IMG/VR virus record: IMGVR_UViG_3300025168_000067
Span: 1-64,000 of that record
Length of the DNA stretch: 64,000 bases
Reading direction: 5' to 3' (one strand)
Origin: a virus
The notes under the pieces are model-generated. The model searched no databases and had not been told where the DNA came from. It saw only the letters and a program-made list of their open reading frames with translations. Numbering within the stretch: the first letter of the stretch is position 1; each line of letters starts with the position of its first letter. Positions 8,038-16,071 of the stretch are shown one piece after another. Made by a program: the position numbers and the translations under genes.

Positions 8038-11000
8038 ATGTCAGTAAAGAATTTTAAGTTTGTATCGCCCGGGGTTTTCATTAACGAAATTGATAACTCG
8101 TATCTCCCAAAGACAGTTGAGGCCATCGGCCCCGTCATTGTAGGCCGCTCTGCACGAGGCTTAGCTATGCAGCCAATAAAAGTAGAATCATATTCTCAGT
8201 TTGTAGATATGTTCGGCGACACGGTGGCAGGTGGTTCAAATAATGATGTATATCGTGATGGAAACTATGTTTCTCCGATGTATGGCACTTATGCTGCAAA
8301 AGCTTTTTTGAGATCAGGAGTTGGCCCAGTCACATACATTCGCCTTCTTGGGCAGCAGACATCAGCCGGCAGCACTGCAGGCCTGGACGCTGCAGCCGGC
8401 TGGAAAACCACTGAAGACCTAGACCGCGACTCCAACACAGCCGGCGGCGCATATGGCCTCTTTGTATGTACTTCAGGATCGGACACAGACTGTTCAAGTG
8501 ATGGTAAAGAACTACACTTAGCAGCCACATTCTATATGAACTCGGGCTCTCTTAGCCTTGTCGGCCCTGTGCGTGGCGCGGGGGCTGGTGGAGACACCGC
8601 CCTCGGCATGACAGCCTCACTCGGTACGTATAATGGTCGCGGCCTAGTATTGGGTATGGATAGTGACAACCTATTCACTATTGAATATAGTGGCTCTAAC
8701 ACTTCTTCCCCGAAAAGAGTCAAGTTTAACTTTAATGACAATAGCGATAAATTCATCAGAAAAAGGTTCAACACAAACCCTCAGCTATTAACCACCGCCG
8801 GCGCTTTTTATCCCGCAGCCACAGTTGATGATGTTTGGATTGGAGAAACGTTTGAACAAGAACTAAGAGACCGCGATCTGGACACTGCAGCCCTTCAAGG
8901 AGTAATTCTTGGAATTGGGCTAAGTGGCTCAGCCGCGACCGGCCCACAAAACATGAAGAAGCAAGCTTCTCGCGAGGCGGTTGCAGGTTGGTTTATTGGC
9001 CAAGACTTAAGTGGAGACCCGACATCCTACATTCCACAACTACAACAGAAGCTGTTTAAGTTGGTTGGCCGCGGCCACGGAGAGTGGTTGCACAAAAACG
9101 TGAAAGTTTCCATCGAAGACATACGACAGTCAAATACCAACGCAACCGAATACGGTTCTTTCTCGGTGGTTCTGAGATCTCTCAGTGACACAGACAACAA
9201 TGTACAAATTATGGAAAGATTTGATAACTGTACTCTCGATCCCACAAGCCCCAGCTATGTTGCTCGCAAAATTGGCGATCAATATACAAGCTGGGACTCT
9301 GTTAGCCGTAGATTGAAGACATACGGAGATTATCCAAATAACTCAAGGTTTGTCTATGTAGAGGTTAATCCTGAAGTTGATTCGGCAGCCACAGACCCAC
9401 TTTATCTTCCATTTGGATTCTTCGGACCCCCCAAATTTACAGATGTTGCGGCTGCTAGTAATGCTGCGGGCTATGACGTCGGCTCTCACAAGAGTTTCGT
9501 CATCAACGCACAGGGTTTAAGCCCTAGTTGTACGCTTCTTTCGGGTGCGTTTGCACTTGCGGAAGGCTTTAAGGCCGCCCCCACACCGACGCAAGCCAAC
9601 GCCGCCGGCGCAACCAACCAATCACCGTTTCAGATCATGGTGGCGGGTGATGTAAGAGCGATTCCCGCGATAAGCGAAGACGCAACATTTGCAACACACC
9701 TTGGAGTCCGAGCAGTCACAGCATCTCTGATCTTCCCAGTTAATAGAAGCAGACTATCAGCCAGTGATGGAGGCTTAACAAACACCAAAAACGCATATTG
9801 GGGATTTTCAACCACGAGAGTTAGCTCCTCGACCAAAAACGACAATAGTGTTGCAGCCCCCAACAGACTACTATATGCAGGATTCCCCGATGATCCAACA
9901 GCTGGCACAAACGGCGCTATCGCTGCCTTCCATGCCAATGCCGGTATAGATTCATGGTCTTACGTTTTCTCATTGGACGACTTAGTTAGTGGCGACAATG
10001 GATTTTATTATCAATCAGGCTCTCGTGCAAACCAAGGCCTGGCAACAGCCGGCATTGCAGCCGGATCTGCCACATCAGCTAGCTGGACTCCGATCCTAGA
10101 CAACGAGCATAACAGATTCACTGCACCTTTCTGGGGTGGCTTTGATGGCTGGGACATTCAGAAACCCGATCCGCTTTATAATGAAGGTATGGGTTCCTCA
10201 GTAACTGAAGACACAAGTTATGCGTATCACACCTGGCGCCGAGCATTCGACACAGCTGCAGATCCAGAATATGTTGATATGAATCTTATGGTGGCCCCTG
10301 GCCTTACCAACACCTCTTTAACTGAACACATGATAAACATGTGCGAGGATAGAGGAGACGCCATGGCGCTTGTAGATCTTCCCAGTGTATACATCCCTCC
10401 TCATGAGAAATATTATTCTGATAAATCATCTCGCCGCGGCACAACTCCACAAACAGCGGTTAATGACTTAAAAGACAGAAGAATTGACTCTTCATATGGA
10501 GCCACATTCTACCCATGGGTCCAAACAAGAGACGCCGCAACAGGGAGAATGTTGTGGATCCCACCCAGTGTCGCCATGATAGGTGTTCTGGGCAGTTCTG
10601 AGGCCAAAACAGCTGTTTGGTTTGCTCCTGCTGGCTTTAACCGCGGCGGCCTAACAGAAGGCGCTGCAGGTCTCCCAATTACAAGTGTAACCGAACGACT
10701 TACATCAAGAGATCGCGATCTATTGTACGAGGCAAAAATTAATCCAATAGCTTCATTCCCCAACACAGGGATTGTGGTATTCGGACAAAAGACTCTGCAA
10801 GACGGCGCCTCTGCGCTAGATAGAATTAACGTACGCAGACTGTCCATCTATCTTAAGAAGCAGATTTCAATCATCTCGGCCCAAATATTGTTTGAACAAA
10901 ATGTTCAAGCAACATGGGATAGGTTCAAAGGATTGGTCGAACCATTCTTGGCAAACGTCAAGACAAAGTTCGGCATCACAGATTATAAACTGATTCTTGA

Positions 11001-11136
11001 TGAATCAACTACCACCCCGGACTTAATCGACCAAAATATTTTGTATGCCAAAATAATGGTCAAACCGGCCCGGGCCATTGAATATATTGCTATTGATTTT
11101 GTTATTACATCAACTGGTGCATCATTTGATGACTAA
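8038..11136 (+). CDS. Tail sheath protein, paralog 1 (T4 gp18-like)
   Basis: 1032 aa; forms the contractile outer sheath. The N-terminus VSPGVFINEIDNS and GPVIVGRSARGLAMQP is the standard sheath start. The C-terminal third carries the conserved fold: INVRRLSIYLKKQISIISAQ, FEQNVQATWDRFKGLVEPFL and MVKPARAIEYIAIDFVI. It is much longer than T4 gp18 (659 aa); residues ~120-780 contain surface insertions. The paralog at 11785 is collinear with it. The start follows an A-rich GAAGGAAAAAAAAC leader. Confidence 0.93.
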   Translation: MSVKNFKFVSPGVFINEIDNSYLPKTVEAIGPVIVGRSARGLAMQPIKVESYSQFVDMFGDTVAGGSNNDVYRDGNYVSPMYGTYAAKAFLRSGVGPVTYIRLLGQQTSAGSTAGLDAAAGWKTTEDLDRDSNTAGGAYGLFVCTSGSDTDCSSDGKELHLAATFYMNSGSLSLVGPVRGAGAGGDTALGMTASLGTYNGRGLVLGMDSDNLFTIEYSGSNTSSPKRVKFNFNDNSDKFIRKRFNTNPQLLTTAGAFYPAATVDDVWIGETFEQELRDRDLDTAALQGVILGIGLSGSAATGPQNMKKQASREAVAGWFIGQDLSGDPTSYIPQLQQKLFKLVGRGHGEWLHKNVKVSIEDIRQSNTNATEYGSFSVVLRSLSDTDNNVQIMERFDNCTLDPTSPSYVARKIGDQYTSWDSVSRRLKTYGDYPNNSRFVYVEVNPEVDSAATDPLYLPFGFFGPPKFTDVAAASNAAGYDVGSHKSFVINAQGLSPSCTLLSGAFALAEGFKAAPTPTQANAAGATNQSPFQIMVAGDVRAIPAISEDATFATHLGVRAVTASLIFPVNRSRLSASDGGLTNTKNAYWGFSTTRVSSSTKNDNSVAAPNRLLYAGFPDDPTAGTNGAIAAFHANAGIDSWSYVFSLDDLVSGDNGFYYQSGSRANQGLATAGIAAGSATSASWTPILDNEHNRFTAPFWGGFDGWDIQKPDPLYNEGMGSSVTEDTSYAYHTWRRAFDTAADPEYVDMNLMVAPGLTNTSLTEHMINMCEDRGDAMALVDLPSVYIPPHEKYYSDKSSRRGTTPQTAVNDLKDRRIDSSYGATFYPWVQTRDAATGRMLWIPPSVAMIGVLGSSEAKTAVWFAPAGFNRGGLTEGAAGLPITSVTERLTSRDRDLLYEAKINPIASFPNTGIVVFGQKTLQDGASALDRINVRRLSIYLKKQISIISAQILFEQNVQATWDRFKGLVEPFLANVKTKFGITDYKLILDESTTTPDLIDQNILYAKIMVKPARAIEYIAIDFVITSTGASFDD

Positions 11137-11143
11137 TACTTAT
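11134..11143 (+). promoter_or_regulatory. Weak late-type motif TAATACTTAT
   Basis: It shares TACTTAT with the strong copies but mismatches the first half. It ends 40 bp before the tail tube gene and overlaps the end of the sheath gene stop region. Confidence 0.3.
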
Positions 11144-11182
11144 GAATTGACTAATTAATTTAGATTAAAGGAGAAACTAATA

Positions 11183-11761
11183 ATGCCATTCTGGTCAACA
11201 AACTTTGGAGCTGATACGACGCTAAAAGATCCAAAAAGAAAATTCAGATTTACAGTGTCTTTCACGGGATTAACCCCGTCCGTTCTTTGGTACGCAAAGA
11301 CGATTTCAAAGCCATCTTTCCAGATAGCTACCTCGGAGCACAAGTATTTAAACCATACTTTCTACTACCCGGGTTCAGTTACTTGGCAAGATGTCACATT
11401 AACGTTGGTTGATCCGGCAGAACCAGACGTGGCCGCCACACTCTCCGACATTATCACACAGTCAGGCTATTCGCCTCCTACCGATTCTACAAATGAAAGT
11501 ATGGGCACGATGTCGAAGGCAAAAGCCGCCGGCGCGCTGGGATCTGTGGTAATCGCTCAGTTAGATTCAGATGGCAAGCCACTTGAAACATGGACCCTAT
11601 GGAACGCCTTTATCACAGAAGTGAAATATGGCGATCTTGAGTACGGCGGAGATGACTTGACAGAAATGTCACTTACTCTCAAGTATGATTGGGCTCGTGT
11701 TGAAACCAAGGGCAAATCCATCACTGTAAACGGTGGTGGAGACACATTCTTCAACGCATAA
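11183..11761 (+). CDS. Tail tube protein (T4 gp19-like)
   Basis: 192 aa; polymerises into the inner tube through which DNA passes. Residues ~15-45 (FRFTVSFTGLTPSVLWYAKT) and ~55-75 (YLNHTFYYPGSVTWQDVTLT), followed by ETWTLWNAFITEVKYGDLEYGG and MSLTLKYDWARVE near the end, follow the gp19/tail-tube pattern of 'W-x-D-V-x-L' and 'L-x-Y-D-W/A'. It sits between two sheath genes. AAAGGAG precedes the ATG. Length is close to the family norm (163 aa in T4). Confidence 0.88.
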   Translation: MPFWSTNFGADTTLKDPKRKFRFTVSFTGLTPSVLWYAKTISKPSFQIATSEHKYLNHTFYYPGSVTWQDVTLTLVDPAEPDVAATLSDIITQSGYSPPTDSTNESMGTMSKAKAAGALGSVVIAQLDSDGKPLETWTLWNAFITEVKYGDLEYGGDDLTEMSLTLKYDWARVETKGKSITVNGGGDTFFNA

Positions 11762-11784
11762 AAAATAACTAAGGAAACCTTTAC

Positions 11785-14700
11785 ATGTCAGTCAAAAGCT
11801 TTAAGTTTATATCGCCGGGCGTTTTTATTCACGAAATCGATAACTCCGGAATTCCCAACATAGCGGAAGCCATCGGCCCCACAGTTATGGGCCGTTCATC
11901 GCGCGGATTGGCGATGCAACCAGTAAAGGTCAATTCATATTCAGAATTTATCGATATGTTCGGTAACGCGGTTCCCGGTGGTTCCAATGACGATGTATAT
12001 AGGAAAGGAAACTACTCATCTCCGATGTACGGGACATATGCAGCAAATGCATTCTTGAGGTCCGGAGTCGCCCCCCTTACTTATGTCCGCCTTCTAGGCC
12101 AGCAAACGACCGTCGGCTCTGCCGCCGGCGGAGACGCAGCAGCAGGCTGGAAGACGACGCAGAACGTATCAACCACTCCGACAGCGACCGGAGGAGCTTT
12201 TGGCCTCTTTGTGTGCGCTAGCGGTTCCGGCGTAGATATGACTGGAGATTCTTGGAGCACAAGCGCCCTACACTTAGCTGCAGTATTTTATATGAACAGC
12301 GGCTCAATGCACCTCTCAGGCACCGCTAGAGGCGCCGGCGGTACCGAAGCCCTCGGTACAAATGAGCCGAATCTCGGCGCTGAAGGCATAGGTATGGTAA
12401 TCGGAATGGCCGATGGACTGTTTAGTCTCGTGGTGTCAGGATCCAATAAGGGCGCAGATCCCGAACCTGCAAACAAGGCAAGAGTACTTAAGTTTAATTT
12501 TGACGACTCTAGTGACAAGTTTATCCGCAAAAGCGTTAATACGAACCCACAACTCCTCTCGACTGCAGCCGCATTTTTCCCTGCAAGCACAACAGAAGAT
12601 GTTTGGCTTGGAGAAACGTTCGAGCAAGAATTAAGAGATCTTGGCCTCGCCACAGCCACAACGCTTCAAGGAACAATTCTTCCGATCGCGAAGAGTGGCT
12701 CTGTTGGTGTTGGCCCCCAAAACATGAAAGCACAAGCCTCTAGAGAGGCAGTTGCTGGTTGGTTTATTGGCCAAGACTTGAGTGGAAATCCCACCAGTTA
12801 CGACGCTAAGAATCAGCAAAAACTGTTTAGACTCAAAGGCCGCGGCCATGGCGAGTGGCTTCACAAGAACGTGAAGGTTTCGATCGAAAAGATCCGCGCA
12901 TCCAACTCGACAGTAACCGATTACGGTACTTTCTCGGTAGTTCTCCGGAATGTCAATGATACCGACAACACCGTACAAGTTCTAGAGAGATTCGACAGCT
13001 GCAATCTCGATCCATCAAGTCCGAGCTTCATTGCGCGCAAGATCGGAGATAAATACAAATCATGGGATACTACAGCAAAGACATTGAAAGAATACGGAGA
13101 ATATCCAAATCTATCGAAATTTGTATATGTAGAGATCAACCCAGAAGTTGATTCTGCCGCAACGGATCCGACTTGCTTGCCGTTTGGCTACTTCGGACCT
13201 CCCGGTCTTGCTTCCGTGAATTCTGGTTCTTCAATTGTGCCGAATCGCGATGGAGCTACTGACGCTGCCAGCGCGGTCTATGCTTCAAACAATAACACGT
13301 TTATTCTTGGGAATAGTAATGTCAATCAGAAAATGGCCACCCTCCAGCGATTTTCCCCCGCCGGCGCCTCAGTCGAAAGCACCGAAAACCTTATTTTAGT
13401 TAGAGATAGCATACAAGCCGGCGTAACCAACAAGACACGCTTTCGGCCAGTAACTGCATCCATCCACTTCCCGAAAGACAGACTTCGCATATCTGCCAGT
13501 GCCGGAGGATTATCCGACACAAAAGATGCATATTGGGGTTGGTCCACGACACGCAAAGCAGCGAATTCCATTCCTGACGCATCCGTAATCGACTGGCACC
13601 GTCTATTGTACGCAGATTTCCCAGTAGATCCAACGGCCGGCACCGATGGTGCTGTGGGCAGCGTTGATGCTACAGCCGGCGTTAAAGCCTGGTCATATAT
13701 CTTCTCCTTAGATGACATTGTATCCGGAGCAAATGGATATATCTATCACTCTGGCTCGCGCCGAGCAGAAGCATCAGCAACCTCAGCTAGCTACACTTCA
13801 ATATTGAACAATGGAGTTGATAGATTTACAGCCCCGTTCTGGGGTGGCGCCGATGGGTTCGACATCCAGAAGCCCGATCCGCTTTATAATGAGCAGTGGA
13901 GAGGCGCATCTCCCACAGAAGACACAAGCTACGCATATCACACCTGGAAACGTGCAATCGACACGATCTCGGATCCAGAAGTTACTGACATGAATGTACT
14001 GACAGCACCCGGCCTCACACAAGCCACCTTAACAGAACATATGATTACAACTTGTGAGGCCCGCGGCGACAGCATGGCGCTGATCGACCTACCAGATATA
14101 TATTTGCCGACTCACGAAGTCTATAAGTCTTCGAAGAAAGAAAGAGTGGGAACTACACCGGCCCAATCAGTTAATAACTTTAAAGATAGAAGAATCGACT
14201 CATCATACGGCGCGACATTCTACCCGTGGGTTCAAACAAGAGATGAAAACACCGGCCGCCTCCTGTGGATTCCGCCAAGCGTAGCCGCTTTGGGAGTGCT
14301 AGGTAGCTCAGAGAGAAAAACACAAGTTTGGTTCTCAGCCGCCGGATACAACCGCGGAAGCTTATCAAATGGCGCTGCTGGAATAACTGTAACAGGTGTT
14401 TCAGAGAGATTGTCTTCTAAAGAAAGGGACGCTCTTTATAAGGGTAGAATTAATCCAATTGCCAACTTTGTTGATACAGGAATTGTAATATTCGGACAAA
14501 AGACCTTACAAGCTAGAAAATCAGCACTTGACAGAATCAATGTCCGGAGACTGGTGATTCATATGAAGAAGCAGATATCTGTAATTTCTTCACAGATACT
14601 TTTCGAACAAAATGTTCAAGCAACGTGGGATAGGTTTAAGGGCTTAGTGGAGCCATTCCTTTCAAATGTCAAAGTCGAGTATGGTATCACAGATTACAGA

Positions 14701-14847
14701 CTAATCTTGGATGAAACAACCACCACTCCTGATTTGATTGACCAAAACATCCTATACGCCAAGATTATGATTAAGCCTGCACGAGCAATCGAGTTTATAG
14801 CAATTGACTTTGTTATTGCTTCGACCGGCGCATCATTCGACGATTAA
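11785..14847 (+). CDS. Tail sheath protein, paralog 2
   Basis: 1020 aa and collinear with the sheath at 8038: same FISPGVFIHEIDNSGIPN start, same DRRIDSSYGATFYPWVQTRD segment at about residue 800, and same INVRRLVIHMKKQISVISSQ end. Differences cluster in the middle insertion region, while the C-terminal third is nearly identical, so both copies probably assemble in the same lattice or in alternative particles. Synonymous sites differ widely, so the duplication is old. AAGGAA precedes the ATG. Confidence 0.92.
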   Translation: MSVKSFKFISPGVFIHEIDNSGIPNIAEAIGPTVMGRSSRGLAMQPVKVNSYSEFIDMFGNAVPGGSNDDVYRKGNYSSPMYGTYAANAFLRSGVAPLTYVRLLGQQTTVGSAAGGDAAAGWKTTQNVSTTPTATGGAFGLFVCASGSGVDMTGDSWSTSALHLAAVFYMNSGSMHLSGTARGAGGTEALGTNEPNLGAEGIGMVIGMADGLFSLVVSGSNKGADPEPANKARVLKFNFDDSSDKFIRKSVNTNPQLLSTAAAFFPASTTEDVWLGETFEQELRDLGLATATTLQGTILPIAKSGSVGVGPQNMKAQASREAVAGWFIGQDLSGNPTSYDAKNQQKLFRLKGRGHGEWLHKNVKVSIEKIRASNSTVTDYGTFSVVLRNVNDTDNTVQVLERFDSCNLDPSSPSFIARKIGDKYKSWDTTAKTLKEYGEYPNLSKFVYVEINPEVDSAATDPTCLPFGYFGPPGLASVNSGSSIVPNRDGATDAASAVYASNNNTFILGNSNVNQKMATLQRFSPAGASVESTENLILVRDSIQAGVTNKTRFRPVTASIHFPKDRLRISASAGGLSDTKDAYWGWSTTRKAANSIPDASVIDWHRLLYADFPVDPTAGTDGAVGSVDATAGVKAWSYIFSLDDIVSGANGYIYHSGSRRAEASATSASYTSILNNGVDRFTAPFWGGADGFDIQKPDPLYNEQWRGASPTEDTSYAYHTWKRAIDTISDPEVTDMNVLTAPGLTQATLTEHMITTCEARGDSMALIDLPDIYLPTHEVYKSSKKERVGTTPAQSVNNFKDRRIDSSYGATFYPWVQTRDENTGRLLWIPPSVAALGVLGSSERKTQVWFSAAGYNRGSLSNGAAGITVTGVSERLSSKERDALYKGRINPIANFVDTGIVIFGQKTLQARKSALDRINVRRLVIHMKKQISVISSQILFEQNVQATWDRFKGLVEPFLSNVKVEYGITDYRLILDETTTTPDLIDQNILYAKIMIKPARAIEFIAIDFVIASTGASFDD

Positions 14848-14869
14848 AATTAAAAAGTTTAAATAAATT

Positions 14870-14879
14870 GACTATTCAT
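14870..14879 (+). promoter_or_regulatory. Late-type motif GACTATTCAT
   Basis: Close match to WACTAYTTAY (two deviations), ending 25 bp before the TTG start at 14905. A nearby TTGACT...TATAAT pair at 14868-14886 has only a 7-bp spacer and cannot be a sigma70 promoter. Confidence 0.45.
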
Positions 14880-14904
14880 ATATAATACTTAAGAGAGGTG
14901 AAAT

Positions 14905-15774
14905 TTGTCAAGAAATAGAGGTCGTACCGACGGCATGCAACCAGCACGCCCGGAAGACACCAATACTCCAGCCCAGCATCTGGCTAATAATGCTGAAAAT
15001 GCAACTCCGTTTTCATTTGTGGTTCCAACCGAATTTGTGGATTTGCCATCTGGTGGCAAGCACTATGCGCCAGGCCACCCCCTACATGGGGTCGATAGCA
15101 TTGAGATAAAGCAGATGACCGCAAAAGAAGAAGATATACTGACATCCAGGACGCTTCTTAAGAAGGGTGTTGCGCTAGACAGAATGATTCAAAGCGTTAT
15201 ACTTAATAAAAGTATTGATCCAAAGTCTTTGCTTGTTGGTGACAGAAATGCTATCTTGGTATCAATTCGAGTATCTGGATATGGTAATGAATACTCCACT
15301 AATATCGCGTGTCCGGATTGTGGTGTAAATCAGCAATATACATTCGATCTGAACGACACCAACACATATGTTGGAGATGATATCGAGGAATTAAAAGTAT
15401 TTCAAGTTGCTGAAGGCGTTTTTTCAACGACTCTTCCGCTAACTGGTATTGAGGTTGCATTTAAACTGTTAGACGGTTATGATGAAAAGAGGCTGGCCGA
15501 TGGTATTGAGCACGATAGGAAGAAGAGAAACGATAAAGTTATTACCAGACAACTAAGAACTATGATAATATCAGTAAAAGAAGACACTTCGAAAGAGGTT
15601 ATTAATTATTTAGTAGAGAACATTCCATCAATGGATTCTCGACACTTAAGAATGGCTTATAAAGCAGCCGCCCCTAACCTAGATTTATCACAAAATTTTG
15701 AATGTTCCGAGTGCGAATACGATCAAAAAATTGAGGTTCCGCTTAATGCGGACTTTTTTTGGCCTGACCGATGA
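14905..15774 (+). CDS. Baseplate hub subunit (T4 gp26-like, T4_baseplate family)
   Basis: 289 aa. Residues ~38-70 (PTEFVDLPSGGKHYAPGHPL then IEIKQMTAKEEDILTSRTLL) are the hallmark of the T4 baseplate protein family, including the invariant MTAKEED box. Residues ~130-140 hold CPDCG and residues ~268-273 hold CSEC, a likely zinc-binding pair of knuckles present in this branch. It would act in assembling the central hub at the tail tip. The start is TTG after GAGAGGTG. The tape measure gene follows shortly downstream. Confidence 0.82.
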   Translation: MSRNRGRTDGMQPARPEDTNTPAQHLANNAENATPFSFVVPTEFVDLPSGGKHYAPGHPLHGVDSIEIKQMTAKEEDILTSRTLLKKGVALDRMIQSVILNKSIDPKSLLVGDRNAILVSIRVSGYGNEYSTNIACPDCGVNQQYTFDLNDTNTYVGDDIEELKVFQVAEGVFSTTLPLTGIEVAFKLLDGYDEKRLADGIEHDRKKRNDKVITRQLRTMIISVKEDTSKEVINYLVENIPSMDSRHLRMAYKAAAPNLDLSQNFECSECEYDQKIEVPLNADFFWPDR

Positions 15775-15778
15775 GTAC

Positions 15779-16009
15779 ATGGAGAACGTGTATGAGCAAT
15801 TTTTCTTTTTAAAATATAGCGGAGGATGGTCATTCTCCGAGGCCTATAATCTGCCTCTGGGGCTGCGTAGGTGGTTTGTTGAGAGATTAGCCAGCCAGAT
15901 TGAGAAAGAAAACGAAGCGATTGAGAGGGCTAGTGGTGGTGGTAATAATACACAAACACTGAGCAATGCCAATCAGCCAGCACCCCCTCCACAATATAGG
16001 GAAGACTAA
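15779..16009 (+). CDS. Small baseplate-module protein following the gp26-like gene
   Basis: 76 aa from the ATG at 15779; an in-frame ATG at 15746 inside the upstream gene would add 11 residues. The core FFFLKYSGGWSFSEAYNLPL and LRRWFVERLASQIEKENEA is one I recognise as a conserved short ORF between hub and tape-measure genes in T4-like phages, possibly a tape-measure or hub chaperone. The tail is Gly/Asn/Pro-rich and probably disordered. The short gap of 4 bp after the hub gene suggests translational coupling. Confidence 0.6.
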   Translation: MENVYEQFFFLKYSGGWSFSEAYNLPLGLRRWFVERLASQIEKENEAIERASGGGNNTQTLSNANQPAPPPQYRED

Positions 16010-16036
16010 AGCAAAGCTAGCCTTTGCTTTTTTTTG
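16010..16036 (+). terminator. Rho-independent terminator before tape measure gene
   Basis: AGCAAAG (16010-16016), loop CTAGC, CTTTGCT (16022-16028), then a run of eight Ts. Confidence 0.9.
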
Positions 16037-16040
16037 TATA

Positions 16041-16050
16041 AACTATTTAC
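16041..16050 (+). promoter_or_regulatory. Putative late promoter motif AACTATTTAC
   Basis: Full match to WACTAYTTAY, right after a strong terminator and 22 bp before the tape measure start. Confidence 0.65.
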
Positions 16051-16071
16051 GTTTAGAAGGTTCCCGAATAC

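Noticed and set aside
14868-14886. TTGACT and TATAAT pair before the gp26-like gene
   Set aside because: The spacer is only 7 bp, so it is not a sigma70 promoter; the late-type motif fits better.
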